Source: Cytophagales bacterium
GTDB taxonomy: Bacteria; Bacteroidota; Bacteroidia; Cytophagales; Thermoflexibacteraceae
Direction of reading: 5' to 3'
Assembly: GCA_004294445.1 (NCBI GenBank)
Contig: REAZ01000016.1
Location: 1 to 64,000 of the forward strand
DNA length: 64,000 nucleotides
Part shown: one piece after another, positions 9,512-18,836 of the stretch
Numbering within the stretch: position 1 is the stretch's first letter
Layout: each line of letters starts with the position of its first letter
The notes under the pieces: generated by a model
The model's database searches: none
Seen by the model: only the letters and a program-made list of their open reading frames with translations
What the model was told of the DNA's origin: nothing
Position numbers and translations under genes: made by a program

Positions 9512-11149
9512 ATGAAGCATTTATTGACAATTTTATTTTTATTAGTATCTTATCAAGCACATTGTCAATTATTTACTAACTATAATAGTAGTAATTCTTC
9601 TTTGCCTTCCGACAAGATTAACTGTATTGCCATTGACCCCAACGGTACAAAATGGATAGGAACTGACGGCGGCTTTGCGGCTCTTTTGCCCAATGACGAG
9701 TGGAAAATTTATAATAAACCAAATTCCTCAGATACATTGCTTACGCAGATTTCTGCTGTTACCATCGATAAGCAAGGCAATAAATGGCTCGCCTCTTTCA
9801 GAGATAAAATCTATCTTATCAAATTAGACAAAGAGGGAAACTACCTCCTACACAACGAAATTCCTGTTTTCCAAAATAAAAATTACTATATTAATAGCAT
9901 TGCTATTGACCACCAAGGCAATAAATGGCTTGCTACTAAGGCAGGTGGCGTGTGGCAGATTAACAGTCAGGGGAAATGGTTTTGCTACGACATGAGCATC
10001 GTGCCAGAGTTTATGACTGACGAGATTAATGCAATAGCTGTAGATGAGAAAAATGAAAAATGGGTAGCATCGGCGGCAGGGCTATGGAGTACCCAAGATG
10101 GGAAAGAATGGATGCCGTATGATATTTTTGATAATATTACCACAGTAGAGGTAGATGCCAAAGGAAGTGTTTGTATCAGTGTTTCCGATAAAAAAGGCAG
10201 GCAAAAACTCTACTGCAATAGCCAACTTTTTCAGCTTGCCAAAGATTTTAACAGTAATAAATACTTCAAAATCAAGGCAATAAGTATTGACAGAGAGGGG
10301 GTAGTTTGGGCGGTAGGCACAGGCATTGCCCGCTATAAAAATGACGAAAGAAATCTTTTTGACCTAAATACAACTGAGTTTACAAGCAATTTGGCAAGTT
10401 GTGTGGAATTTGAAGACGGGGTAGGAGTGCTTTGGATTGGAACTGCCGACAAAGGATTGTATAGATTAGGAATTTATGAAAAAAAGCAAGAGTTTTTGGT
10501 AGATAGCTTGGCGGGGAAGCAGCCGCAAATAGTGCATAATCCACAAGGAGGCAACATGAACTTGCAAAAAGTAGAGATAAAAGAGGTAGAGGTAAAAATT
10601 GAGGAAAAGTTAGAAGTAGAGGAAATGGAAATAGCCAAGCAGGGCAAAGATATTTCACTTGCTACCAATCCAATGTCCAAAACACCACTTTCTTTGAATA
10701 CTGTAAAAGTGGAAAAAGTAGTTCCTATCTTTCCTGTAGATTCCTTAGAAGAAGCAAATGCAACGGTAACACTTAATAACAAAGTTCTCAAAAAAGGAGA
10801 AATCATCAATCTGGAAAATATACAATTCAAAAAGGCAAGTTTTGAGCTAAGTAGTACCGAAGGCGTAGAAACGCTATTATTATTTATGAAAGAAAACCCA
10901 GACGTGCAGATAGAACTTGCTGGGCATACCGAAAAAAATCCCGACAAAGACCACCCCGACTACAAGCGATTGAGCCAGACTTACTTAGAACTTTCCCTCA
11001 AGCGAGTGGAAACTGTAGCAAAATACCTAAAAACCAGAGGTATAGAAGCATCCCGCATAGTAACAAAGGCTTACGGCGGCGAAAAACCTCTTTTCAACTA
11101 TTCTACTGAAAGAAATAGACGAGTAGAAATGCGAATTTTGAAAATTTGA
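9512..11149 (+). CDS. Two-component-regulator-type propeller fused to OmpA peptidoglycan-binding domain
   Basis: 545 residues. After a signal peptide (ending YQAHCQ) come six or seven beta-propeller blades with the repeated IAIDxxGNKWLAT / DPNGTKWIGTDGG pattern normally found in the periplasmic half of hybrid two-component sensors. A lysine/glutamate-rich linker (about residues 350-400) leads to a C-terminal OmpA-like domain (IELAGHTEKNPD, then SLKRVETVAKYL and ERNRRVEMRIL) that should bind peptidoglycan. There is no kinase domain. Likely a periplasmic protein tethered to the cell wall; ligand unknown. It converges on the imelysin-like gene with a five-base gap. Confidence 0.85.
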   Translation: MKHLLTILFLLVSYQAHCQLFTNYNSSNSSLPSDKINCIAIDPNGTKWIGTDGGFAALLPNDEWKIYNKPNSSDTLLTQISAVTIDKQGNKWLASFRDKIYLIKLDKEGNYLLHNEIPVFQNKNYYINSIAIDHQGNKWLATKAGGVWQINSQGKWFCYDMSIVPEFMTDEINAIAVDEKNEKWVASAAGLWSTQDGKEWMPYDIFDNITTVEVDAKGSVCISVSDKKGRQKLYCNSQLFQLAKDFNSNKYFKIKAISIDREGVVWAVGTGIARYKNDERNLFDLNTTEFTSNLASCVEFEDGVGVLWIGTADKGLYRLGIYEKKQEFLVDSLAGKQPQIVHNPQGGNMNLQKVEIKEVEVKIEEKLEVEEMEIAKQGKDISLATNPMSKTPLSLNTVKVEKVVPIFPVDSLEEANATVTLNNKVLKKGEIINLENIQFKKASFELSSTEGVETLLLFMKENPDVQIELAGHTEKNPDKDHPDYKRLSQTYLELSLKRVETVAKYLKTRGIEASRIVTKAYGGEKPLFNYSTERNRRVEMRILKI

Positions 11150-11154
11150 TAAAT

Positions 11155-12174
11155 TTAATCCCCGTCAGCATCTGTGAAAGAAACAGGAATACTCAGTATA
11201 GAAAACATATCTGTTTTGATGAGTATCAATAACTTTTTCAATTCGTCTTGTGCTATTTTTGCTTTTTCTTCATTGTCAGCCATTTGCAAGGCTGTTTTTG
11301 CTTTTTCTATTTGCTCATTTATGGCTGTAGAAAGATTGCGATTGGTAAATTTGGCATTCAGAAAGTCCAAGTAATCGTCAAAGCCTGCACCCTTCCCACC
11401 ATCAAAGACATTTTTGATGCTTTCCAAGGCACTGATAACAAATTGCTTATCATTCAAAGCTTTCTCTAATCCGTCATTTTTTGTGCTATCTTTCAACTGT
11501 CCGATAAAATCGTTCATTCGCTTTGTTGCCAAGTTTTCGGATAATGCAAGTAGCTGATTGGCAAACATATTCAGAGATACATTATTTTCATTCCTGACAA
11601 ATGACTTGGTATATTCTTTATCTTTTGCCCATTCTTCTTTGAGTGCTAATGCATTTTGGCTCAGATTTTCGGTCAGTAGGCATAGAAAACTCATTATTCG
11701 CTCATTCTTAGAGGTTTCAAGCAGTTCTTTTTGTTTCTCAAAAAGCAAATAGGCAATGGAGGGAAGTCCTTTTGCAGCTGCCCCAAGCGATTTGAGTTGG
11801 CTTGCATCTAATTTGGAAGTATCTGCAAGCACATTTTCAATGAGTTTTGGGCGAACTTCATTAAAATTAATCTCGAACATATAATTTTTGTCTTTGGTAA
11901 TTCCAAAGTTTAACAATTCGCAGGCTTTCCATGCCGCTGTACTTTCTTTCCATGCTTGGCGAAGTTTCTCCAAGTTTGCTGGGTTCGGGCTTTGCTGAAG
12001 CGCTGCGGATAGAGTTTGCATAGTAGCTACGGAAAGAGCAAATCTGTCATAACTTTCTAATGCTGTGTAAGTAACGCTGGCAAGCATGGCATCTTTGTCA
12101 AAGGATTGCTCTGCTGTAGTGTTGCAAGCAAAGAGAAATAAAAAGCCTAATGCGTAGTTTTTTAAGTAATTCAT
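11155..12174 (-). CDS. Imelysin-family lipoprotein
   Basis: 339 residues. The signal peptide ends in the lipobox LFACNTT, so the mature protein begins at a lipidated cysteine. The helical body has the imelysin-like segments LRQAWKESTAAWKACELLNFG and AAAKGLPSIAYLLFE, the latter matching the 'KG-P-xEYLLF' core. Family members (M75, EfeO-like) are envelope proteins linked to iron or unknown ligands. The classical GxHxxE motif is not obvious here, so peptidase activity is unlikely and iron binding is unproven. No Efe genes are adjacent. Confidence 0.72.
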   Translation of the reverse strand: MNYLKNYALGFLFLFACNTTAEQSFDKDAMLASVTYTALESYDRFALSVATMQTLSAALQQSPNPANLEKLRQAWKESTAAWKACELLNFGITKDKNYMFEINFNEVRPKLIENVLADTSKLDASQLKSLGAAAKGLPSIAYLLFEKQKELLETSKNERIMSFLCLLTENLSQNALALKEEWAKDKEYTKSFVRNENNVSLNMFANQLLALSENLATKRMNDFIGQLKDSTKNDGLEKALNDKQFVISALESIKNVFDGGKGAGFDDYLDFLNAKFTNRNLSTAINEQIEKAKTALQMADNEEKAKIAQDELKKLLILIKTDMFSILSIPVSFTDADGD

Positions 12175-12259
12175 AAGCTAATAAAATTGCGATAATTATA
12201 TTTTTTATGTAATTTCCTGTAAATTTGATAAGATAATTATTCAAAAAATAATTTACCTA

Positions 12260-13096
12260 ATGAAAATTTATAAAACACGCAACGGAATACTAATTGAGGA
12301 AAACAATCAGGGTTATTTGGTGATGGGTAAGGATTGGGAAGAGTTCATTCTTCGTGAAAATCTGTACAACGAATTGAAAAATGAAATTCGCTATACAACA
12401 CCGCTACATAATAAAGAATGGCTGATTCAGAATGCAGTGCTTCCGCCTATTGGTAGGCAGGAAGTATGGGCGGCGGGAGTTACGTATTTTAGGAGCAAAG
12501 AGGCAAGAATGGAAGAATCTGCAAAAGCAGGTGGGGCTACTTTTTACGATAAAGTCTATGAGGCAGAACGTCCAGAACTGTTTTTTAAGGCAACAGCATC
12601 GCGCACCGTAGGCACAAATGACTATGTAAATATTCGCAAAGATTCTACTTGGGACGTGCCAGAGCCAGAGCTTACTTTACTCATTAGCCCGAAAGGAAAA
12701 ATTATTGGTTATACTATAGGCAACGATATGAGTTCGCGGAGCATAGAGGGGGAAAATCCGCTATATTTGCCCCAAGCCAAAATGTACGATAGGTGTGCTG
12801 CCTTAGGTCCTTGTATTTTTCTCTCTGATGAGCCAATACCAAAAGAAACAGAAATAAATATCCAAATTAGGCGTAATCAGTTGGTGGTTTTTGAAGGTAT
12901 TACGGCTTTGAGCCAAATTAAACGTAATTTTGAAGAATTGGTGGAATATCTGTATCGAGAGTGTAGTTTTCCCTATGGCAGTTTTCTAATGACAGGAACA
13001 GGATTGGTGCCGCCCGCAAGTTTTACGTTGAAAAGCAAAGATGAGATAAGCATCAGCATCGACCACATAGGTACGTTAGTAAACTGGGTAGGTTAA
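12260..13096 (+). CDS. Fumarylacetoacetate hydrolase family protein
   Basis: 278 residues. The FAH fold is shown by [27 protein letters not shown] and the metal-site acidic residues within [11 protein letters not shown], followed by [13 protein letters not shown] and a C-terminal [16 protein letters not shown]. Related bacterial enzymes hydrolyse or decarboxylate beta-diketo and 2-oxo acids, for example in aromatic or sugar-acid catabolism. The substrate here cannot be told, and no pathway neighbours are present. A -7 box TAAATTTG is found at 12220-12227 but without a well-placed TTG. Confidence 0.88.
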   Translation: MKIYKTRNGILIEENNQGYLVMGKDWEEFILRENLYNELKNEIRYTTPLHNKEWLIQNAVLPPIGRQEVWAAGVTYFRSKEARMEESAKAGGATFYDKVYEAERPELFFKATASRTVGTNDYVNIRKDSTWDVPEPELTLLISPKGKIIGYTIGNDMSSRSIEGENPLYLPQAKMYDRCAALGPCIFLSDEPIPKETEINIQIRRNQLVVFEGITALSQIKRNFEELVEYLYRECSFPYGSFLMTGTGLVPPASFTLKSKDEISISIDHIGTLVNWVG

Positions 13097-13140
13097 TATT
13101 TTAGGGCTACTACCAAACTTAGACCAAAAAATAATTAGTT

Positions 13141-13170
13141 TTGTAGCATACTTTCAAAACTGTATATTTA
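13141..13170 (+). promoter_or_regulatory. Promoter of the flippase gene, apparently leaderless
   Basis: TTG at 13141-13143, a 19-base spacer, and TATATTTA at 13163-13170, one mismatch from TAnnTTTG. The ATG at 13174 starts three bases after the box, so the transcript would begin at or very near the start codon. Confidence 0.45.
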
Positions 13171-13173
13171 CAA

Positions 13174-14700
13174 ATGAAGAATACTCTTTTTAATAAAACT
13201 GTAAACAGCCTGAAGTGGACAAGTATTTCTACTGTAAGCAATATCGTTTTGCAAATTCTTTATACTTCTATCATGTCCCGCCTTCTAAATCCTTCAGACT
13301 TTGGATTGGTAGCTTTGGCAACAAGCGTAGTGAGTTTTGGAAATTACTTTGCCTCTGTTGGCTTGGGGCGAGCCTTGATACAAAAAGAAGACTTAACTCA
13401 AGAAGATATAAGGGCTGTATTTTCCATAAGCCTTATTATGGGCTTGCTTATAAGCATATCTATTTTGGCTTTGTCTCCTTTTATTGGCTATGTATATCCA
13501 AATGCAGACACGGGAAATTTAAAAATTGTCATTCAAGTAATGAGTATTAATATTTTTTTAAGCACACTCGGAATTACGGCGGGTGCATTATTAATGCGAA
13601 ATTTGAATTTTAAGCGAACAACAATCATTTTGTTTTTTGCTACCCTGACTCAGAATATTGTGGCTATTGCACTTGCTTATCTGGGTTTTGGATTTTGGAG
13701 CTTAGTAGTTGCTGGAGTTGTTAATTCTGTCCTGACATTTTTTACTTTGTTTTATAGCGCTCCTCACTCTATTATACCTATTTTTAGTGCCAAAGTATAT
13801 AAGCCTATTTTGTCTTACGGTGCATTTTTATCAGGAAATACGATTATCGAGTATTTTAACCAAACAATGGATATATTTTTAATAGGCAGATTTTCCGATG
13901 CTGCAAAAGTAGGTATTTACAGCCGAGTAAATTTACTATTTGGTTTACCGATACACTATTTGACCAGTACCTTGAACAGTGTGTTTTTTCCTATCTTGAG
14001 CAGGATGCAAGACGAGTTAGGTAAGATACAAGAAAGTCTATTTAGAATTATTATGTTTTTGAGCATATTGGGGCTTCCCTTAGCCGTAGGGGTATCCATA
14101 GCAGCAAGAAATGTAATTATAGTTACACTGGGAGAACAGTGGGTAGAGGGAGCCTCTGTATTACAAATATACGTTTTTGCAAGAGTAATAGGTATGGTTA
14201 CTATGCAGTCGGGCATTATCTGCGATGCTACGGCAAATTTAAGACCTAAGCTAATAATCAATATATTGTATATATTTATTATTGCTTTCTTTTTCTATAT
14301 TTTTAGGAGCTGGGGCTTAGAAGGATTTGCAATGGGGCTGCTTGTGAGCGAAGTAATACGCAACATCATGTACTTGGTACTGCTTCGTAGAATCATCAAT
14401 GTAGATTACATTAAATACTACCTTATCCTTACGCCTGCCATCATTGTAGGGACAGCCGTAGGTGTTTGTATATATCTTACCACTCTTTTTTGCAATTATG
14501 CACAGTTCAATCCTTTTTCAGGACTTGCCCTGCAAGTGTGTGTTGGGGGCATTGCTCTTGCTACTACTATCTTATTTATACCTTTGCCCTATTTTAGCGA
14601 AGAACTAAAATGGTTAGTTACAAAGTTTGCTAATCGTTCACATTCGGCTCGTATAGCCAAGATAATAGAAAAGTACATCGTTTTTCTGGAAAAACGCTAA
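13174..14700 (+). CDS. Polysaccharide flippase (Wzx/MOP superfamily)
   Basis: 508 residues with about 12-14 hydrophobic helices spread along the whole length. It starts with the typical KTVNSLKWTSISTVSNIVLQ amphipathic entry and the LYTSIMSRLLNPSDFGLVALA segment seen in lipopolysaccharide O-unit and exopolysaccharide flippases. It should move an undecaprenyl-linked oligosaccharide across the inner membrane. The C-terminal tail is basic and cytoplasmic. No glycosyltransferase or polymerase genes sit next to it, which is unusual, since such flippases are mostly inside large glycan clusters. Confidence 0.88.
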   Translation: MKNTLFNKTVNSLKWTSISTVSNIVLQILYTSIMSRLLNPSDFGLVALATSVVSFGNYFASVGLGRALIQKEDLTQEDIRAVFSISLIMGLLISISILALSPFIGYVYPNADTGNLKIVIQVMSINIFLSTLGITAGALLMRNLNFKRTTIILFFATLTQNIVAIALAYLGFGFWSLVVAGVVNSVLTFFTLFYSAPHSIIPIFSAKVYKPILSYGAFLSGNTIIEYFNQTMDIFLIGRFSDAAKVGIYSRVNLLFGLPIHYLTSTLNSVFFPILSRMQDELGKIQESLFRIIMFLSILGLPLAVGVSIAARNVIIVTLGEQWVEGASVLQIYVFARVIGMVTMQSGIICDATANLRPKLIINILYIFIIAFFFYIFRSWGLEGFAMGLLVSEVIRNIMYLVLLRRIINVDYIKYYLILTPAIIVGTAVGVCIYLTTLFCNYAQFNPFSGLALQVCVGGIALATTILFIPLPYFSEELKWLVTKFANRSHSARIAKIIEKYIVFLEKR

Positions 14701-14865
14701 TTAGATTAATTTTGAAATATTTTTTTTGTAGTTAATATGATTTTTTGTAAAAATCATTACCTTTGGTGAACTTTAATAACGCTTTTTTTTGCTAAAATAA
14801 CCCAAATATACTACCCCAAGTAAAAAATTACTAAAAACAAACCTACTCCATAGAACTGTTTTTGT

Positions 14866-17800
14866 ATGTTGTACATTAAACCTAAATCTTGGCTCGTTCT
14901 TTTGCTGTTTGTCTTGGCTTGTTCTGTAGAAGAAAAAGACTTTATTCAACCTAAGCCGAGTGCTATAGAAGCAAGTGAAATAGGTGCTATAAGTTTCAAA
15001 GCTAATTGGCAACTAATACTTACTGCTCAGGCATACTTCGTCGACGTGGCTACTGACGAGAACTTCAATGCTATTTTACCTAACTATAGAGGCAGAGAAG
15101 TTATTGAAAATTTCCTATTGATAGAAGATTTGGAGGTAGGGCAGACCTACTACTACCGCGTGCGGGCAAAAGTAAATAGTGTTCTTTCGGGCTTTTCCAA
15201 TCCTGTCAGAGTAACTACAACAGTAGGCAGTTTTGGAGAAACGGTTGCTTTGCTTCCCCAGCAAATCACCTTAGAGAGTTTTTTAATGCTTTGGCGCGGC
15301 TCCGAAAACGCCAGAAGTTATTTTATAGATGTGGCTACAGACCCCGATTTTCTGAAAATTTTGCCAAATTATAACCAACTTGAGGTAAAAGAAACCCAAA
15401 TAACCATAAGCGGTCTTCAGCCGAATACTACCTATTTTTACAGAGTAAGAGCCAAGAGAGGAAATTTTATTTCGGCTAACTCCAATATCATTAGTGCCAG
15501 AACCAATAATTTGGAAAGACCAAATGTTTTTGCCGCTGACCAGGTAGATTTGAATGGATTTAGGTTGCATTGGCAGATGCTCAGGACGGCAGACGAATAT
15601 ATATTGGATGTGGCTCAGGATATTAATTTTCAGCAAATTTTACCCGATTATCGCAGTTTAGTAGTGAGAGATACTTTTAGGCTTATTACTAACTTAAAAC
15701 CCAGAACAAATTATTTTTATAGAGTGCGTGCCAAGAAAGGAAATTTCCTTTCAGAATTTTCTAACGTCATAAGTGTACAGACCAACGGGCTGGAGATACC
15801 TACTGCACTGCCCGCATCGCTCGTGCAACTGAGTAGCTTCAGAGCTAACTGGAGAACGGTGCAAAATATTGATAGTTATGTACTTACTGTAGCTATTGAC
15901 GAGGATTTTAAAACTCTCCTTCCCGACTATAGTCAAGTATTAGTAAGGGATAATTTTATGATTATCAGAAATTTACGTCCAAATACAACTTATTTCTATC
16001 GCCTGAGTGTAGTACGTAGCGGTTTTGCTTCTGACCTTTCCAACATTGTTGGTATTACAACAAGTAAAATAGAAAACCCTACCACCCTGCCCGCTACTGA
16101 TATAGATTTTACTACTTTTAGGGCAAAATGGCAACAGATACCAGAGGCTGATGGCTATTTCTTAGAAGTTGCCGAAGACTTTGAGTTTACCAAGATACTC
16201 ACAGACTATAACAATATAGAAGTACGCGATACTTCTCGTGTGATAAGAAATTTGGAAATCGGGAAAAGTTATTTTTATAGGGTAAGAGCAAAAAAAGATA
16301 ACCTAACTTCTGGCTATTCTAATGTAAGTAGTGTAAATACGCGGAGTTTAAATAATGTTACGGCACTACCTGCTACAAATGCTGACATTACAAAATTTAC
16401 AGCAAATTGGCTTTCGCTTGACGGTGTAGAGTCATATATAATTGATGTTTCCGATATTGGAGATTTTAGCAAATTGATTGGTGGCTTCAATGGCTTACGG
16501 ATTATTGGCACGAGCATAGAAGTTACAGGACTTATGGCAGGTAAGACATACTATTACAGAGTGAGAGGCGTACGAAATAATGCTACTACCACTAATTCGA
16601 ATACGATAGCCATCACGACCAAAATTTTTGATGCCCCCGTAGCCTTAACAGCAACTAATATTACTTTTACGGGCTTCCAAATGAATTGGAAAGCCGTAGT
16701 AGGGGCAATGAGTTATCTCTTAGAAGTAGCAAAGGACATAAATTTTACCAACTTTGTGGCGGGCTACGAATCGAAAGAACTTGTGGGGATTACTGAAAAT
16801 ATAACAGGACTTGACCCCCAAAAAACCTATTATTATAGATTAAGGGCAAAAGGATTAGGTGTTATTTCTGGCTATTCTAATACTATCAGTGCAGTTACTA
16901 ATTCACTATCTACCCCAAAAGCCTTGGATGCTACTAATATCACGCTTAACTCTTTCAGGGCAAATTGGGAGTTAGTAACTGGAGCAACGAGCTATTCGTT
17001 AGAAGTAGCGACTAATATCACATTTACGTCCTTAGTAGCAGGCTATCCGAAAGAAATTATAGGTTCTTCTGACATTGTAACAGGACTTAATTCCCAAACT
17101 ACCTATTATTATCGGGTAAGTGCCAAAATAAGTTCTGGAGCAAAATCTCCTGCTTCCCATATCATTCCTGTCATTACCGATGCTCTAATAGTGCCTGTAG
17201 CTACGAATGCTACCAATATTACACTTACTTCTTTCACAGCAAATTGGAATAGTGTAAGTACGGCAAATTCCTACCTTATCACTATAGCACTCGATGCTGC
17301 TTTTACCACCGTTCTGGCGGGCTACAACGATTTGGAGATTGGCACTACTTCTTTGGCTGTAGCAGGTCTTACGCCCAATACTACTTACTACTATCGAGTA
17401 AAGTCAAAGAACGGAACTGCAATTTCTGTAGTATCAAACGTGATTACACTACTTACTGCCGCCATTAATGCACCTGTGGCGACTGCTGCTACTAATTTCC
17501 TTGCAAATGGCTTTCAGGCAAATTGGCAGGCTGTAACAAATGCCACTTCTTATTTCTTAGATGTTGCTACCGATGCAGGATTTACGATGTTGGTTGCGGG
17601 CTATAATGCAAAAGAAATTATAGGATTAGATGAAAACGTAGTAGGGCTTACCCCGAATACGACTTATTATTACCGTATTAAAGCAAGTGGGTTGGGTTCT
17701 TTTTCGGCTTATTCCAACATTATTGCATCAGTAACAGCACTCATAGCACCCAATGCTCTCCCTGCCACACTTATTTCTTCAGCTCGTTTTACGGCGCGGT

Positions 17801-18768
17801 GGGATGCCTTGCCTGGGGCAACAAGCTATTTTTTAGATGTTTCCTCTTCTTTTTTGTTTAATTCTTTTATTCCAGGATATAATAATCTGGAAGTATTTGC
17901 AACAACTCAGTTGGTAAATGTGCCTGATATGCGAATCCCCTATTACTACAGAGTGCGGGCAAAAAATAGCACAAATGCTGTTTCAGCAAGTTCTGCCCCT
18001 ATCACTGTGAATAATGGTGTAAACAGTGGTACAAATATTTGCAGACTTAGCAGTTTCCAATTATTTCCTAATGTTATGACTACCTCAGTCCAATTTACCT
18101 ACCCTACTACTACCTCTACTCTGCCGAGCAGAATTGCGAATACTGAGTTGGACATACGGTTCGATATCACTTATTCGGGCAACCAAATAACACAAGCATT
18201 GTTGCGAAAAAACTCCTCTGGTAATCCGCTATTCCAAACATGGCTATTTGCTTACGATGCCTCCAATAATGTATCGCAAATTACGATTAGAAATGCGAGT
18301 TCCGTATTCGTAGAGCTTTGGAGATTCACCTATGATGCCGACAGCAAGATTACTAATTGGGCAAGATATGCGGATATGCTTGGTTTAATGCTCATAGAGG
18401 ATAGGAAGTATAACTACGCGCCAGGGCAACTTAGCCCAAATGAAACGTTAAATCTGACCACGGTTACAGACGAGTTTGATTTGGTTTACGATACTTGGGC
18501 AAGCCCTCTTTTCTTACTAAGCAAGGACTTGGCAATGATGGTAAATTATACCACCGCAACCAAGCCAACTCCTGCTACCCCCGACCCTGTTTTTGCCAGT
18601 GTTTTTCCATTTTTGCCTACACGCAATATTGTAACAGAAACTTTTAACCCGACCATGACGACCAATAATTACACTTATACACGCAGTACAACATCAAAAA
18701 GTGTAGCTACTACGCGAAGACTTGGAACTGTTACAGCTTCTTATTCTTTTTCAAATTGTGCCTTGTAA
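14866..18768 (+). CDS. Large lipoprotein with 11 fibronectin type III repeats
   Basis: 1300 residues. The signal peptide ends at a lipobox (LFVLACS). From about residue 28 to 1047 there are 11 tandem FN3-like repeats of about 91 residues, each with the pattern xFxANWxxxxxAxSYxLDVAxDxxF, then a GL-PxTTYYYRVRAK strand and an SNxIxxxT end. Repeats 1-5 carry 'ILPDY'-type turns, repeats 7-11 'VAGY'-type turns. The C-terminal 250 residues are a different domain with YD-repeat-like strands (FAYDASNNVSQI, FTYDADSKITNW). Probably surface-exposed and adhesive or scaffold-like. It is 68 bases upstream of a TonB receptor gene on the same strand. Confidence 0.9.
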   Translation: MLYIKPKSWLVLLLFVLACSVEEKDFIQPKPSAIEASEIGAISFKANWQLILTAQAYFVDVATDENFNAILPNYRGREVIENFLLIEDLEVGQTYYYRVRAKVNSVLSGFSNPVRVTTTVGSFGETVALLPQQITLESFLMLWRGSENARSYFIDVATDPDFLKILPNYNQLEVKETQITISGLQPNTTYFYRVRAKRGNFISANSNIISARTNNLERPNVFAADQVDLNGFRLHWQMLRTADEYILDVAQDINFQQILPDYRSLVVRDTFRLITNLKPRTNYFYRVRAKKGNFLSEFSNVISVQTNGLEIPTALPASLVQLSSFRANWRTVQNIDSYVLTVAIDEDFKTLLPDYSQVLVRDNFMIIRNLRPNTTYFYRLSVVRSGFASDLSNIVGITTSKIENPTTLPATDIDFTTFRAKWQQIPEADGYFLEVAEDFEFTKILTDYNNIEVRDTSRVIRNLEIGKSYFYRVRAKKDNLTSGYSNVSSVNTRSLNNVTALPATNADITKFTANWLSLDGVESYIIDVSDIGDFSKLIGGFNGLRIIGTSIEVTGLMAGKTYYYRVRGVRNNATTTNSNTIAITTKIFDAPVALTATNITFTGFQMNWKAVVGAMSYLLEVAKDINFTNFVAGYESKELVGITENITGLDPQKTYYYRLRAKGLGVISGYSNTISAVTNSLSTPKALDATNITLNSFRANWELVTGATSYSLEVATNITFTSLVAGYPKEIIGSSDIVTGLNSQTTYYYRVSAKISSGAKSPASHIIPVITDALIVPVATNATNITLTSFTANWNSVSTANSYLITIALDAAFTTVLAGYNDLEIGTTSLAVAGLTPNTTYYYRVKSKNGTAISVVSNVITLLTAAINAPVATAATNFLANGFQANWQAVTNATSYFLDVATDAGFTMLVAGYNAKEIIGLDENVVGLTPNTTYYYRIKASGLGSFSAYSNIIASVTALIAPNALPATLISSARFTARWDALPGATSYFLDVSSSFLFNSFIPGYNNLEVFATTQLVNVPDMRIPYYYRVRAKNSTNAVSASSAPITVNNGVNSGTNICRLSSFQLFPNVMTTSVQFTYPTTTSTLPSRIANTELDIRFDITYSGNQITQALLRKNSSGNPLFQTWLFAYDASNNVSQITIRNASSVFVELWRFTYDADSKITNWARYADMLGLMLIEDRKYNYAPGQLSPNETLNLTTVTDEFDLVYDTWASPLFLLSKDLAMMVNYTTATKPTPATPDPVFASVFPFLPTRNIVTETFNPTMTTNNYTYTRSTTSKSVATTRRLGTVTASYSFSNCAL

Positions 18769-18836
18769 TCATGGAAAATAGTTATTAAAAATATAAAAAA
18801 AATGCAGTATATTAGTTTTTAAGTATAGTATTATTT

